Shown here one piece after another: positions 14,679 to 21,349 of a DNA stretch of 25,005 bases. The DNA comes from Moryella indoligenes (GTDB taxonomy: Bacteria; Bacillota; Clostridia; Lachnospirales; Lachnospiraceae), in assembly GCF_030812885.1 (NCBI RefSeq), contig NZ_JAUSTO010000022.1, positions 1-25,005 on the forward strand, given 5' to 3'. Under the pieces are notes generated by a model that worked only from the letters and a program-made list of their open reading frames with translations, was not told the origin of the DNA and searched no databases. Position numbers and translations under genes: made by a program. Position 1 is the stretch's first letter, and each line of letters begins with the position of its first letter.

Positions 14679-16517
14679 TTAAATATTTGTTTTTATATAC
14701 TCACTCACCGGTATCCCCACTCTTTTCAAAACCTTTATTTTCTCCTGTTTCTTCTGTTCTCTTCTTGCCTTATATTTATCTTCATACTCTTTCTGTTTTC
14801 CACTCGCTTTACGCTTTAGGTAATTTTGATGTAGCTTGTCTTTTCTTTCTTCGATTTTTCTTTCTTCTTCCTCAAGTTTTTGTTTTTTTTCTTCGCTTAA
14901 CTCCGCCTGTGGTAGTTCGTAATTACCTATGAAATTAAAGTAAATTTCTATCTTTTGCTTTGATGTCTGACTTCCTTTTCTATCTCTTTCATGTACGATA
15001 ATCTTTTCTACAAACTCATTTATCATTGTAGTTGTAAGTTCATCAAAGTTTTCATAACGACTGATAAGAGATATAAATTTTCTTGCTCTGTCTGTTTCTT
15101 TTTCATATCTTGATACCTGCTGCTCTAAATCTTTGATCTCTTTGCTTAAAGTTATCTGCTCTGTTTCATATTGATTGTTTAGTATCTCATATCTGCTATT
15201 TGGTATTTTGTTAAGGATCATATCTTCGTAAATTCTGCACATAAGTCGTTCGAGTTCCCTAAGTCTGTTTTGGCTTTCCGTTAATCTTACCTTTTTCTTT
15301 TCTATCTCTATTTTTTCTTTTTCTTCCATTTCATTTTGAATGGAACAGATAAAGGCTTCATTATCTTCATCAAGGTATTTTTTAATATCTTTTAGTGTGT
15401 CTTGTATTAAATTTAAGACTACTTCCGCTTTTATTCTGTGTGCTGATGGACAAAGCATGCCACAAGGTGTTTTAGTATAGGCACTGCAAGTGTAATAGGG
15501 TATATTTTTGTAATTGCTTGTTCTATGAACATACATTTTACTTCCACAATCTGCACAATACATCAGTCCTGTGAGTGGGTGATATTCTCCCCAACCGTCA
15601 GGATACCTTTTTACATTTCCTCTTATCCTTTGCACATTGTCAAAGGTTTCTTGATCTATAATTGGCTCGTGTGTATTTTCAAAAATAAGCCAGTTATCCT
15701 CGGATACATATTTGCTTTTCTTGTCCTTGAAGTGTTTTCTTGTTTTGAAATTGACTGTATGCCCCAAGTATTCCTGTTTCTTTAAAATGCTTGCTATTGT
15801 TGAGCTGCACCAACGATAGGGATGTTCAAAGTTTTTGCTTTGATATAGTCCATAGCCTAATTTCTGTTGATGATAGGCGGGTATATCTACTTTTTCACTC
15901 TCCAATATCTTTGCTATTCGATACGGACCATTTCCTTGCATGGTCAGGTTAAATATTCGCCTTACTATCTCTGCTGCTTTTTCATCTACTATCCACTTGT
16001 TTTTATCTTTTTCATCTTTGATATAGCCATAAGGCGGTGTACTTGCAGTATGTTTCCCACTTTCGCCTTTTGACCTGAAAGTCGATTGGATTTTTCTTGA
16101 TGTATCTCTTGCATACCATTCGTTCATGATATTTCTAAAAGGGGTAAAATCATCTTCTCTGTAAAAACTATCTACATTGTCATTGATAGCGATTAGTCTT
16201 ACGCCCTTTTGTCTTAGTATCTCCATACATTGACCGACTTTGAGATAATCTCTGCCAAGTCTGCTCATATCTTTTACAATGATACAACCAATATTTCCTT
16301 GATTGACTCCGTTCATCATTGCCATAAATCCCGGTCTGTCAAACTGCGTTCCACTGATTCCATCATCTGTAAAGTGAATGATGTTTGACAAATTATTTTT
16401 GCTTGCGTATTCTTCCAATATTTTTTTCTGATTGATGATAGAGTTACTCTCTCCTTGCAGTTCATCATCACGACTTAATCTCTCATAGAGTGCTGTTATC
16501 TTTTCAAAATTCCTCAT
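14679..16517 (-). CDS. tnpX: Large serine recombinase of element A
   Basis: 612 residues, ATG at 16517. It should excise and integrate element A by a double-strand break at a 2-bp core, here apparently GG. The resolvase domain (1-150) has TALYERLSRDDELQG with catalytic Ser15, DDGISGTQFDRPGF, and VKDMSRLGRDYLKVG with the conserved Arg residues. A recombinase domain follows (PPYGYIKDE to GHTVNFKTRK), then a zinc ribbon (YCADCGSKMY, YYTCSAY, CGMLCPSAH), a long coiled coil (380-490) and a basic tail. TnpX of Tn4451 and TndX of Tn5397 are the nearest known relatives. It lies at the right end of A, behind a terminator. The symbol is by family analogy. Confidence 0.92.
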   Translation of the reverse strand: MRNFEKITALYERLSRDDELQGESNSIINQKKILEEYASKNNLSNIIHFTDDGISGTQFDRPGFMAMMNGVNQGNIGCIIVKDMSRLGRDYLKVGQCMEILRQKGVRLIAINDNVDSFYREDDFTPFRNIMNEWYARDTSRKIQSTFRSKGESGKHTASTPPYGYIKDEKDKNKWIVDEKAAEIVRRIFNLTMQGNGPYRIAKILESEKVDIPAYHQQKLGYGLYQSKNFEHPYRWCSSTIASILKKQEYLGHTVNFKTRKHFKDKKSKYVSEDNWLIFENTHEPIIDQETFDNVQRIRGNVKRYPDGWGEYHPLTGLMYCADCGSKMYVHRTSNYKNIPYYTCSAYTKTPCGMLCPSAHRIKAEVVLNLIQDTLKDIKKYLDEDNEAFICSIQNEMEEKEKIEIEKKKVRLTESQNRLRELERLMCRIYEDMILNKIPNSRYEILNNQYETEQITLSKEIKDLEQQVSRYEKETDRARKFISLISRYENFDELTTTMINEFVEKIIVHERDRKGSQTSKQKIEIYFNFIGNYELPQAELSEEKKQKLEEEERKIEERKDKLHQNYLKRKASGKQKEYEDKYKARREQKKQEKIKVLKRVGIPVSEYIKTNI

Positions 16518-16545
16518 TTTTACCCCCTTTCTCTTAATTTTTCAA

Positions 16546-16608
16546 TAAAAAAAGAATTAAGAAGTACATATTTCACTAAAATAGTGATTAAGTGTTCTCC
16601 TTAATTCT
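16546..16608 (-). terminator. Terminator between virD4 junction and recombinase A
   Basis: The minus strand reads AGAATTAAG, a loop that itself contains CACTATTTTAGTG, then CTTAATTCT and seven T. The outer stem is 9 perfect pairs. It starts about 8 bases inside the element end and would stop virD4 transcription from entering the recombinase gene; it may also overlap recombinase-binding sites. Confidence 0.65.
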
Positions 16609-16614
16609 ATTACT

Positions 16615-17042
16615 CCCGCCGCCAGTTTGTATTTTTTATACTGACGGACTGCAAAATGATCCGGCTCCTTCTGTTCCAGCTCATCAAAGAGAAGATCCAC
16701 CGGATTCTTAAAAGTTTCGTCATCCTCTCGAACCTCCATGGAGTTGAGCATTTCAAGAAGTGTTGTGAAATTCTGCTCTTCCATCGGTGCCTCATAGTGA
16801 ATGTAGCCGATCAGTGCCGTGTAAAGCAGTTTTTCCGACTTCTCCCAGAACGGATCCCCACCGTTTCCCTCGCCCTTTGTATTGGCCATCAATGTCGTAA
16901 CAAGCTTCAGAATATCCTTCTCATCATGGATGTAGGCAAATGGATTGTAGTGCATAGACTTATGGAAGTTGATCGTGTTGAAGATCCGGATCTCGTAGCC
17001 ATTTTCCACCAGGGCGTGGGCGGATTCGTTGACGATACTCCC
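16615..17042 (-). pseudogene. virD4: VirD4/TraG (TcpA) coupling protein, middle fragment
   Basis: The open frame begins at the element B junction (PKG-SIVNESAHALVENGYEIRIF) and ends at the element A junction (KKYKLAAG). It contains the HKSMHYNPFAYI and LMANTKGEGNGGDPFWEKSEKLLY segments, hallmark motifs of the VirD4/TraG family. Beyond 16615 the frame continues into element A for about 19 alien codons and stops at 16557. At the other side it meets a stop at 17058-17060 inside element B. There is no true start codon. GC content is about 47%, well above the 3' fragment. Confidence 0.92.
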
Positions 17043-17052
17043 TTTTGGGAAG

Positions 17053-17089
17053 ATTTGTCAAGGATATAAACAAAATTTCTTTGACAAAT
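17053..17089. repeat. Inverted repeat at the left end of element B
   Basis: ATTTGTCAA (17053-17061) and TTGACAAAT (17081-17089) form a perfect 9-bp inverted repeat about 10 bases inside the junction. The outer copy, followed by GGA, matches the terminal motif of element A (ACTTGTCAAGGA). No T run follows, so a recombinase-binding site is more likely than a terminator. Confidence 0.45.
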
Positions 17090-17254
17090 TTATATCTTTT
17101 CTGTTTCTCTCTTGATTAGCTTTAGTATTTTATCCTTGTATGTTTCCCCTGTACCTTGCTTAAAATGTAGGTTTACAGTGTATTTTGTCTTTCCAATATC
17201 CATAATTAACTGTTTATTAAGTGGTGCTTTTATTTCTCTTTTTTCTTCTTCCAT
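17090..17254 (-). CDS. tnpW: TnpW family transposon-encoded protein (element B)
   Basis: 54 residues from the ATG at 17254, which has AAAGGAGG 5 bases upstream; the frame continues 9 codons upstream over that site. The core LNKQLIMDIGKTKYTVNLHFK, then TYKDKILKLIKRETEKI, lines up with the element A copy (KTIKKIGKVTYEVIVHFN). It is the last gene at the end opposite the recombinase. Function unknown. Confidence 0.72.
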   Translation of the reverse strand: MEEEKREIKAPLNKQLIMDIGKTKYTVNLHFKQGTGETYKDKILKLIKRETEKI

Positions 17255-17282
17255 AAGTCCTCCTTTCCGTTTTTTAGGCAAA

Positions 17283-17315
17283 GAAAAAACAGTAAACCTT
17301 TTTTGATTTACTGTT
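17283..17315 (-). terminator. Terminator/attenuator before tnpW (element B)
   Basis: The minus strand reads AACAGTAAA, a 10-base loop, TTTACTGTT and four more T: nine perfect pairs. A 14-codon frame (ATG at 17318, MNSKSKKVYCFFFA, stop at 17274) spans the hairpin exactly. That matches the arrangement before the element A copy, but the peptide has no evident Shine-Dalgarno. Confidence 0.6.
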
Positions 17316-17345
17316 CATGTTTGACCATAAATTTAAGTAACTTTA

Positions 17346-18194
17346 TTATTTTTTCATATCAAGATATATTTCATTTGCCCTAAGCAATTTCTCATAGTAT
17401 TCGTCATAACTCTTGCTGAATTTTCTAATTAGAGGAATTGCGATTTCATAATACTTGTTGTCTTTCATAAAGTTTTGCAATTTATCTTGAATTTGCTTCA
17501 TTAAGCTATTTTGATATTCTTCACTGTTTTTATATTCTTCATATTGAGAAATAGCATTATCATTTTCTTTTAGCCATTCTTCAACATTTTCAATAGCGTT
17601 AATTTTATCTTCATTGACTTTGTTTAGTGTCTGTATATCAAAAGTAGAACTTATCTTTTCAATATAGTCTTGCTCATCCTTACTTAACTGAAGTGATGGT
17701 AAATTATCTAAGTAATCTACATATTTTTCAAATGCTTCTTCCTCATCTTTTCCTAATGATTCATTTAAAAATGGTTGATACGCTGCAAAAAACATTTGTC
17801 CAAAATATCCGGGAAATAATCTCTCTAATCTTACATAAATTGATTCTTCTGCTTCAATCAATTTAATTTTTTCATTTATCAGTTCCTGACTTTCACCTTT
17901 TACTACAAGCTCAAGAACTTCTTTTCTTTTTTCTTCAACATCTAATTGATGTTGCTTTCTTCTTAAAACAGAAGATAATGAACTAATACCAGTAGATAGA
18001 TAATCTTCTATTTCAGTTACACTAATTCCAAGTTTTCTAAATAAAGATACTTTAATTAAAACCTCTAAATCATTATCGCTATAATCTCTATAACCGTTTT
18101 CGGTTTTTTGAGGATTTATAAGTCCTTTCTCCTCATAATATTCAATTGCTTTTCTTGTTAAGCCTGTTTTGTTTTGAATTTCATTTCTTAACAT
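17346..18194 (-). CDS. MerR family transcriptional regulator
   Basis: 282 residues, ATG at 18194 with AAGGAGG upstream. Residues 1-70 form the MerR winged helix: TGLTRKAIEYYEEKGLINPQ, NGYRDYSDNDLEVL, then FRKLGISVTEIEDYL. A coiled coil follows (about 75-115), then an acidic, mostly helical effector domain of about 170 residues with no cysteine pattern for metals, so a drug or other organic ligand is more likely. Its own promoter has the 19-bp spacer that MerR proteins act on. It lies between mobL and tnpW, a slot filled by other genes in element A, so it is probably cargo. Its distant targets are unknown. Confidence 0.82.
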   Translation of the reverse strand: MLRNEIQNKTGLTRKAIEYYEEKGLINPQKTENGYRDYSDNDLEVLIKVSLFRKLGISVTEIEDYLSTGISSLSSVLRRKQHQLDVEEKRKEVLELVVKGESQELINEKIKLIEAEESIYVRLERLFPGYFGQMFFAAYQPFLNESLGKDEEEAFEKYVDYLDNLPSLQLSKDEQDYIEKISSTFDIQTLNKVNEDKINAIENVEEWLKENDNAISQYEEYKNSEEYQNSLMKQIQDKLQNFMKDNKYYEIAIPLIRKFSKSYDEYYEKLLRANEIYLDMKK

Positions 18195-18217
18195 GGTTTG
18201 CCACCTCCTTTAATTAA

Positions 18218-18248
18218 AAGATATCACTGCCCCCAATGGACAGGTCAA
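18218..18248 (-). promoter_or_regulatory. MerR-type promoter with 19-bp spacer
   Basis: The minus strand has TTGACC (18243-18248), a 19-base spacer and TATCTT (18218-18223). The spacer contains CTGTCC and GGGCAG as an imperfect dyad. A long spacer with a central dyad is the signature of promoters remodelled by MerR-family activators. It lies about 25 bases before the merR start, which indicates autoregulation. The remaining bases to 18349 are very AT-rich, and nothing else is recognised there. Confidence 0.65.
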
Positions 18249-18349
18249 TACATTTTTAAATTTTATTTTTAAAATTTCTAAAATAAAATATTAGTTTAAT
18301 TATAACATTAGCTACAACACTTGACAGTTACATATAAAGTTAAAATATC

Positions 18350-19786
18350 CTACCTTTCCTCATTTCTGTAATAATCTTTTGTTTTCTCTTTTTTCTTTTC
18401 GTATTTCTCCTGTTGCTCTTGGTACTTTTTAATCTGTGCAATTACGCTTGGTTTCTCTCCACGCTTAATTGCCTTGTCTATCTCTATAGATAAATCTATT
18501 CCATAATCATCATTGACTATCTTTACCGCATATTTGATATGGTTAATATTTTCGTATTCTTCTTTGATAGCTTGAGAGTGTTTATTTAGCTTAGCAATTT
18601 CATCTTCAAGGCTTTTCTTTTCTTTTTGCCAATCTTTGCTCTTAATCGCAGATGAGCCTGTTATTTTTTCAAGGATTGCCCTTGCTCTTTTGTATTTGTC
18701 TATTTCCTCTTTATGGGAATTGTAAAAGCTATCTTTGAATAGAGTTTTATTGTTCCATTCATCGTAGGTTGCCTTGTTGTCTTTGATAATATCTGCATAA
18801 GTAAAACACTTATTTAAGTTTTCTATTCTTTTGCTTTTAACTTTAACTTCTTGATGGATGTTCTTATTTTCTGATTGAAGAGTGCCTATTTTTTCTTGCT
18901 TATATTCATCATACTTTGTTTGAAGTTTTCCAACTAAGGAGCCTATCCAAGAAGTCAGTTTTGATAGTTCTTCTTTTAATTTCTTAAACTCTAAATTAAA
19001 AGCTATGATTTTTCGGTTGTGATTTCCTCTTTCTGTGGCTATACCTTTCTTCTCCATCTGATAGCTTGCTGTTCCTAAATGTATTTGTGGCAGTTCTTCT
19101 CTTCCCTGTTCTTCAAAGGTGCGTGGATCTATTCTTTTGTCAATTCCGTTTTTCTCTAAATATTCATTAGCCTTTTTAGAAAAATCTTCTCTCCACTTTT
19201 TTGCCTTGTCAGGTTCATTCCAATCATTTAAATTTACTTTTCTTGATTTATAGTTTCCACTTTTTAGTTTTATCTTTTCTCCGTTTTCATCAAGGATATA
19301 TTCTTTTCTGCATTTGGGTTTCCATTTTCCCTCACTATCAATTTCTCTAAGAGTAAGTAGGATATGGGCATGTGGTTGTTCTTCGTTATCGCTTGCTAAG
19401 GGATTATGGATATTACAGTCCGCTATCATTCCTTTAGAAGTAAAATTTTCTTCAATAAATTCACTGATGAGTTTTATCCTATCTTCTTGATTTAATTCTC
19501 TTGGAAGTGTAAAAAGTAAATTTCTTGCAAGCTGAGAGTTTTTACTTTTCTCTATTTTCTCTACACTATTCCATAGGTATTCTCTATCAGAAAACTCTTT
19601 TGGGATATGTTCCGGCAGAAATATTTTTGAAAATACAAGGTCTTCTTTTTTAGAATAGTCATGAACTTTTCCATAGTGTTCATCATTCAATTTATCTCTT
19701 GCGTTATATGCCGCTTTCGCAATTACGCTTGCTCCTTTTGACCTTGTAACTATATCTACATGGGTATGCAAACTTTTTGCTTCCAT
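18350..19786 (-). CDS. mobL: MobA/MobL family (MOBQ) relaxase (element B)
   Basis: 478 residues, ATG at 19786 with AAAGGAG about 10 bases upstream. The relaxase domain shows VTRSKGASVIAKAAYNARDK (candidate catalytic Tyr27), GKVHDYSKKEDLVFSKIFLP, ARNLLFTLPREL and the metal-binding HAH in QPHAHILLTLREID near residue 140. A coiled-coil tail follows, shorter by about 70 residues than in the element A relaxase. The two share the block YGIDLSIEIDKAIKRG near the C-terminus but differ clearly in the N-terminal domain, in line with their different oriT hairpin arms. Confidence 0.9.
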   Translation of the reverse strand: MEAKSLHTHVDIVTRSKGASVIAKAAYNARDKLNDEHYGKVHDYSKKEDLVFSKIFLPEHIPKEFSDREYLWNSVEKIEKSKNSQLARNLLFTLPRELNQEDRIKLISEFIEENFTSKGMIADCNIHNPLASDNEEQPHAHILLTLREIDSEGKWKPKCRKEYILDENGEKIKLKSGNYKSRKVNLNDWNEPDKAKKWREDFSKKANEYLEKNGIDKRIDPRTFEEQGREELPQIHLGTASYQMEKKGIATERGNHNRKIIAFNLEFKKLKEELSKLTSWIGSLVGKLQTKYDEYKQEKIGTLQSENKNIHQEVKVKSKRIENLNKCFTYADIIKDNKATYDEWNNKTLFKDSFYNSHKEEIDKYKRARAILEKITGSSAIKSKDWQKEKKSLEDEIAKLNKHSQAIKEEYENINHIKYAVKIVNDDYGIDLSIEIDKAIKRGEKPSVIAQIKKYQEQQEKYEKKKEKTKDYYRNEER

Positions 19787-19824
19787 TATGGTATGCTCCT
19801 TTCTGCTTTAATATTTTTAGAATT

Positions 19825-19854
19825 AGCAGATAGGTTATCTTACTTTCATCTGCT
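19825..19854 (-). repeat. Hairpin before mobL (element B)
   Basis: AGCAGAT and ATCTGCT form a 7-bp inverted repeat at the same place as the terminator before the element A relaxase. On the minus strand it is followed by AATTCT rather than a T run, so it looks like a decayed or modified version of that terminator. Confidence 0.4.
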
Positions 19855-19910
19855 CATTTGCTTTCTTTCGATATTCTATTTAACTGTTTTCTTATCTCTA
19901 TATGTCGGAA

Positions 19911-19969
19911 GTATCTTCGCTCCCTTTTTCAAAGGGCGCAAAGATACACCGACTACATTCGGTGCTTTG
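19911..19969 (-). other. oriT: Origin of transfer (oriT) of element B
   Basis: The minus strand shows CACCGA-ATGTAG-TCGGTG, then TATCTTTGCG, then CCCTTTGAAA. The nick core TTGCG/CCCTT is the same as in element A and near-identical to IncQ-type oriTs; the predicted nick is between 19937 and 19936. The nick also lies within a 17-base imperfect inverted repeat (GTATCTTTGCGCCCTTT against 19911-19927, two mismatches). The upstream hairpin keeps the CACC/GGTG base but has a different loop from element A. Confidence 0.8.
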
Positions 19970-19981
19970 CGTTCTTGCAGA

Positions 19982-20093
19982 AAGCTATACGCTCCGCTAA
20001 GGAAACAAAAACGCTAAAGCATTTTTATTTGTTCAAGGGGCTACTCCCCCTTAACCCCTGTGGACTTTGTTTTTTGTAGATTTTTCAAATCAA
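19982..20093. repeat. Inverted-repeat-rich gap upstream of oriT (element B)
   Basis: The gap between the coiled-coil gene and oriT holds AAAAACGC/GCATTTTT (20007-20026) and AAGGGG/CCCCTT (20035-20052), small hairpins in DNA richer in G+C than its surroundings. No gene is visible. Similar GC-richer sequence (CCTGC/GCAGG) flanks the element A oriT at 5918-5942. They may be relaxosome protein sites. Confidence 0.35.
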
Positions 20094-20129
20094 CAAAAAA
20101 GCAAAGTGTTAAAATAATTTCACTCTGCT
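20094..20129 (-). terminator. Terminator after the coiled-coil gene (element B)
   Basis: The minus strand reads AGCAGAGTG, a 12-base loop, CACTTTGCT and TTTTTG: nine pairs with one wobble. It lies about 35 bases after the gene stop at 20165 and separates it from the oriT-mobL segment. Confidence 0.65.
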
Positions 20130-20164
20130 ATGCTCTAATTTTCTTATTTAATTTTTCCGATTGC

Positions 20165-20560
20165 TTATATCTCATCTTCAAATTCTTCCAAGTCCTTTTC
20201 AGTTTCTTCATCGTCTATCCCATTGTTTTCATTTTCAGTATTTGAAGTTTCTTCTAAAGATATTCCCTTTTCGCTTAAATGCTTTTCAGTTAGTTCCTTT
20301 AATTTTTCTCTATATCTGTTATCTGAAAATACATAGTCTAAAAAGGCATAGATTAAATCATTATCTGTATTTTCTTCTGCACCTGTTATTTGTCTTTCAA
20401 ACTTTTCAAATACTCCACCTTTCTCTACTTTTCTTTTTGTATCTGCACTTCTTTTCAGTTTGCTTTTTTTCTGTTTTAATAACTTAATCTTATTTTCTGC
20501 TTGTTCTTTTTTCTTAGTTTCTTTTTCTAATTGGCTGATTACATTATCTAATTCTTTCAT
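20165..20560 (-). CDS. Coiled-coil protein, likely relaxosome accessory (element B)
   Basis: 131 residues from the ATG at 20560, 8 bases after GGAGG; the ATG at 20566 is only 2 bases from that site. Residues 1-45 form a lysine-rich coiled coil (VISQLEKETKKKEQAENKIKL), followed by KRKVEKGGVFEKFERQITG, a middle helical part (NDLIYAFLDYVF) and a very acidic tail (DDEETEKDLEEFEDEI). I do not recognise the family. Its slot before oriT and mobL, its coiled coil and basic patch parallel the DUF3847 protein of element A. A MobC-like role in choosing the oriT is plausible. Confidence 0.6.
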   Translation of the reverse strand: MKELDNVISQLEKETKKKEQAENKIKLLKQKKSKLKRSADTKRKVEKGGVFEKFERQITGAEENTDNDLIYAFLDYVFSDNRYREKLKELTEKHLSEKGISLEETSNTENENNGIDDEETEKDLEEFEDEI

Positions 20561-20590
20561 TGTCATTTCCTCCGTTTTAATGTTTTGTAT

Positions 20591-20630
20591 TGAAAAAGGC
20601 TAAATACCTTTTTATGAGTAAATAGCCTTT
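20591..20630 (-). terminator. Terminator after the sigma-like gene (element B)
   Basis: The minus strand reads AAAGGCTA, a 20-base loop, TAGCCTTT and TTC: eight pairs. It occupies the same position as the hairpin at 6343-6379 in element A but has unrelated arms. Confidence 0.55.
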
Positions 20631-20642
20631 CTCTTTCTACTC

Positions 20643-21059
20643 TTAGATTTTATCTTTTAATATCTCTCTTAGTTTTTCTAAAATCTTATCCCTCCTTTTG
20701 CCGATTGCTTGATAACTTACTCTTTCTTTTTTACCGATTGACCTTAGACTTTCTTCTCTGTAAAAGATTGCTTCCATTAACTCTCGTTCTTCTTTTGTTA
20801 GAGTATTTAATGCTTTATGCAGTTCTTCAATTTGCATTTTTACTTCTACGATTTTTTCCAAGTCTATTCTTTCATCTATGATGTTATCTACAAAGTGTCC
20901 GTCATGATCTAATGCTGAAAATGGAATTACATTATGCTTCCAATCTTTTTTGATTAGATATTTTTCATGCTCTGTTATATTCCAATAGGCTTTGTAGACT
21001 TTTTCGCTTACGGCTACGGCTTTCCCTTTGACATAAAGGTAATATTCTTTCTTATCCAT
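20643..21059 (-). CDS. Sigma-70-like regulatory factor (element B)
   Basis: 138 residues, ATG at 21059 after AAAGGAGG. It is close to the element A copy at 6389-6805, with about 20 substitutions, most of them in the C-terminal helix-turn-helix (SIGKKERVSYQAIGKRRDK against SISRREKVTHQAISGRRDR). This suggests the two have diverged in promoter recognition while the N-terminal part (NVIPFSALDHDGHFVDNI) stayed fixed. It is probably a regulator of mobilization genes. Confidence 0.75.
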   Translation of the reverse strand: MDKKEYYLYVKGKAVAVSEKVYKAYWNITEHEKYLIKKDWKHNVIPFSALDHDGHFVDNIIDERIDLEKIVEVKMQIEELHKALNTLTKEERELMEAIFYREESLRSIGKKERVSYQAIGKRRDKILEKLREILKDKI

Positions 21060-21105
21060 TGTGCGTTCCTCCTTTTTTTATTTCTCTGTTTTGGTTTTCT
21101 GAGAA

Positions 21106-21147
21106 TAAAAAAGGAGGACTTCTACACTTTGGCGTAAAAAGTCCTCC
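21106..21147 (-). terminator. Conserved terminator before the sigma-like gene (element B)
   Basis: The minus strand reads GGAGGACTT, a loop with TTTACGCCAAAGTGTAG, AAGTCCTCC and six T: nine pairs. It is almost identical to 6850-6889. A second, weaker inverted repeat, AATAACAAT/ATTGTTATT (21151-21181), lies just upstream of it. Confidence 0.7.
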
Positions 21148-21208
21148 GAAAATAACAATTAAATTAACTCTTATTGTTATTGTATTTTTTAATTGTTCAA
21201 GAAAATAT

Positions 21209-21277
21209 TCATATAAAAACGAACCAAAAAGGCATTATCAACCATAATCTATTTACAAAATATGAATATACGCTCAT
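21209..21277 (-). CDS. Possible 22-residue hydrophobic leader peptide
   Basis: ATG at 21277 after a strong TAAGGAGG, stop at 21209. The peptide is hydrophobic and aromatic (MSVYSYFVNRLWLIMPFW...). It lies between the MATE gene and the sigma-like gene, the same place as the 35-codon frame in element A. It may be a leader peptide or a small membrane protein; no homologue is recognised. Confidence 0.35.
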   Translation of the reverse strand: MSVYSYFVNRLWLIMPFWFVFI

Positions 21278-21349
21278 TCACATTACCTCCTTAGCTATTT
21301 CTACACTTAGATGCCTCCTTATTTTTTAATCAGCAGATATAATTAAGAA

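Larger units (their letters stand above)
1487..16616. mobile_element. Element A: 15.1-kb serine-recombinase mobilizable element in virD4
   Basis: The boundaries come from the virD4 reading frame: the middle fragment ends ...AAG at 16614-16616 and the 3' fragment resumes ...GKT at 1486. GG is shared at codon-matched positions. In minus-strand order the content is serine recombinase, TetR, ClbS-like, two ABC half-transporters, ECF ATPase, T and S proteins, sigma-like factor, DUF3847 protein, oriT, MobA/L relaxase, replisome-organizer-like protein, DUF1413-like protein, ORF6N/PLD protein and TnpW. With its own recombinase, oriT and relaxase but no mating-pair genes, it fits an integrative mobilizable element (IME) related to the Tn4451 group. 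Replication ability is only hinted at. Confidence 0.88.

Noticed and set aside
1483..16617. Longer shared core GGGA at the two junctions of element A
   Set aside because: Aligning on GGGA would shift the virD4 frame by one base on excision. The codon-matched GG restores LAAGKTAKS, so the 2-base core is preferred.
16557..17009. A stand-alone 150-residue protein between the two elements
   Set aside because: It would begin with an internal GTG and end with about 19 codons of element A sequence. It is a virD4 fragment with an artificial end.
18249..18349. The AT-rich gap between mobL (B) and merR as a second oriT
   Set aside because: No GCG/CCC nick core or flanking hairpin is present; the convincing oriT is upstream of the relaxase at 19911-19969.
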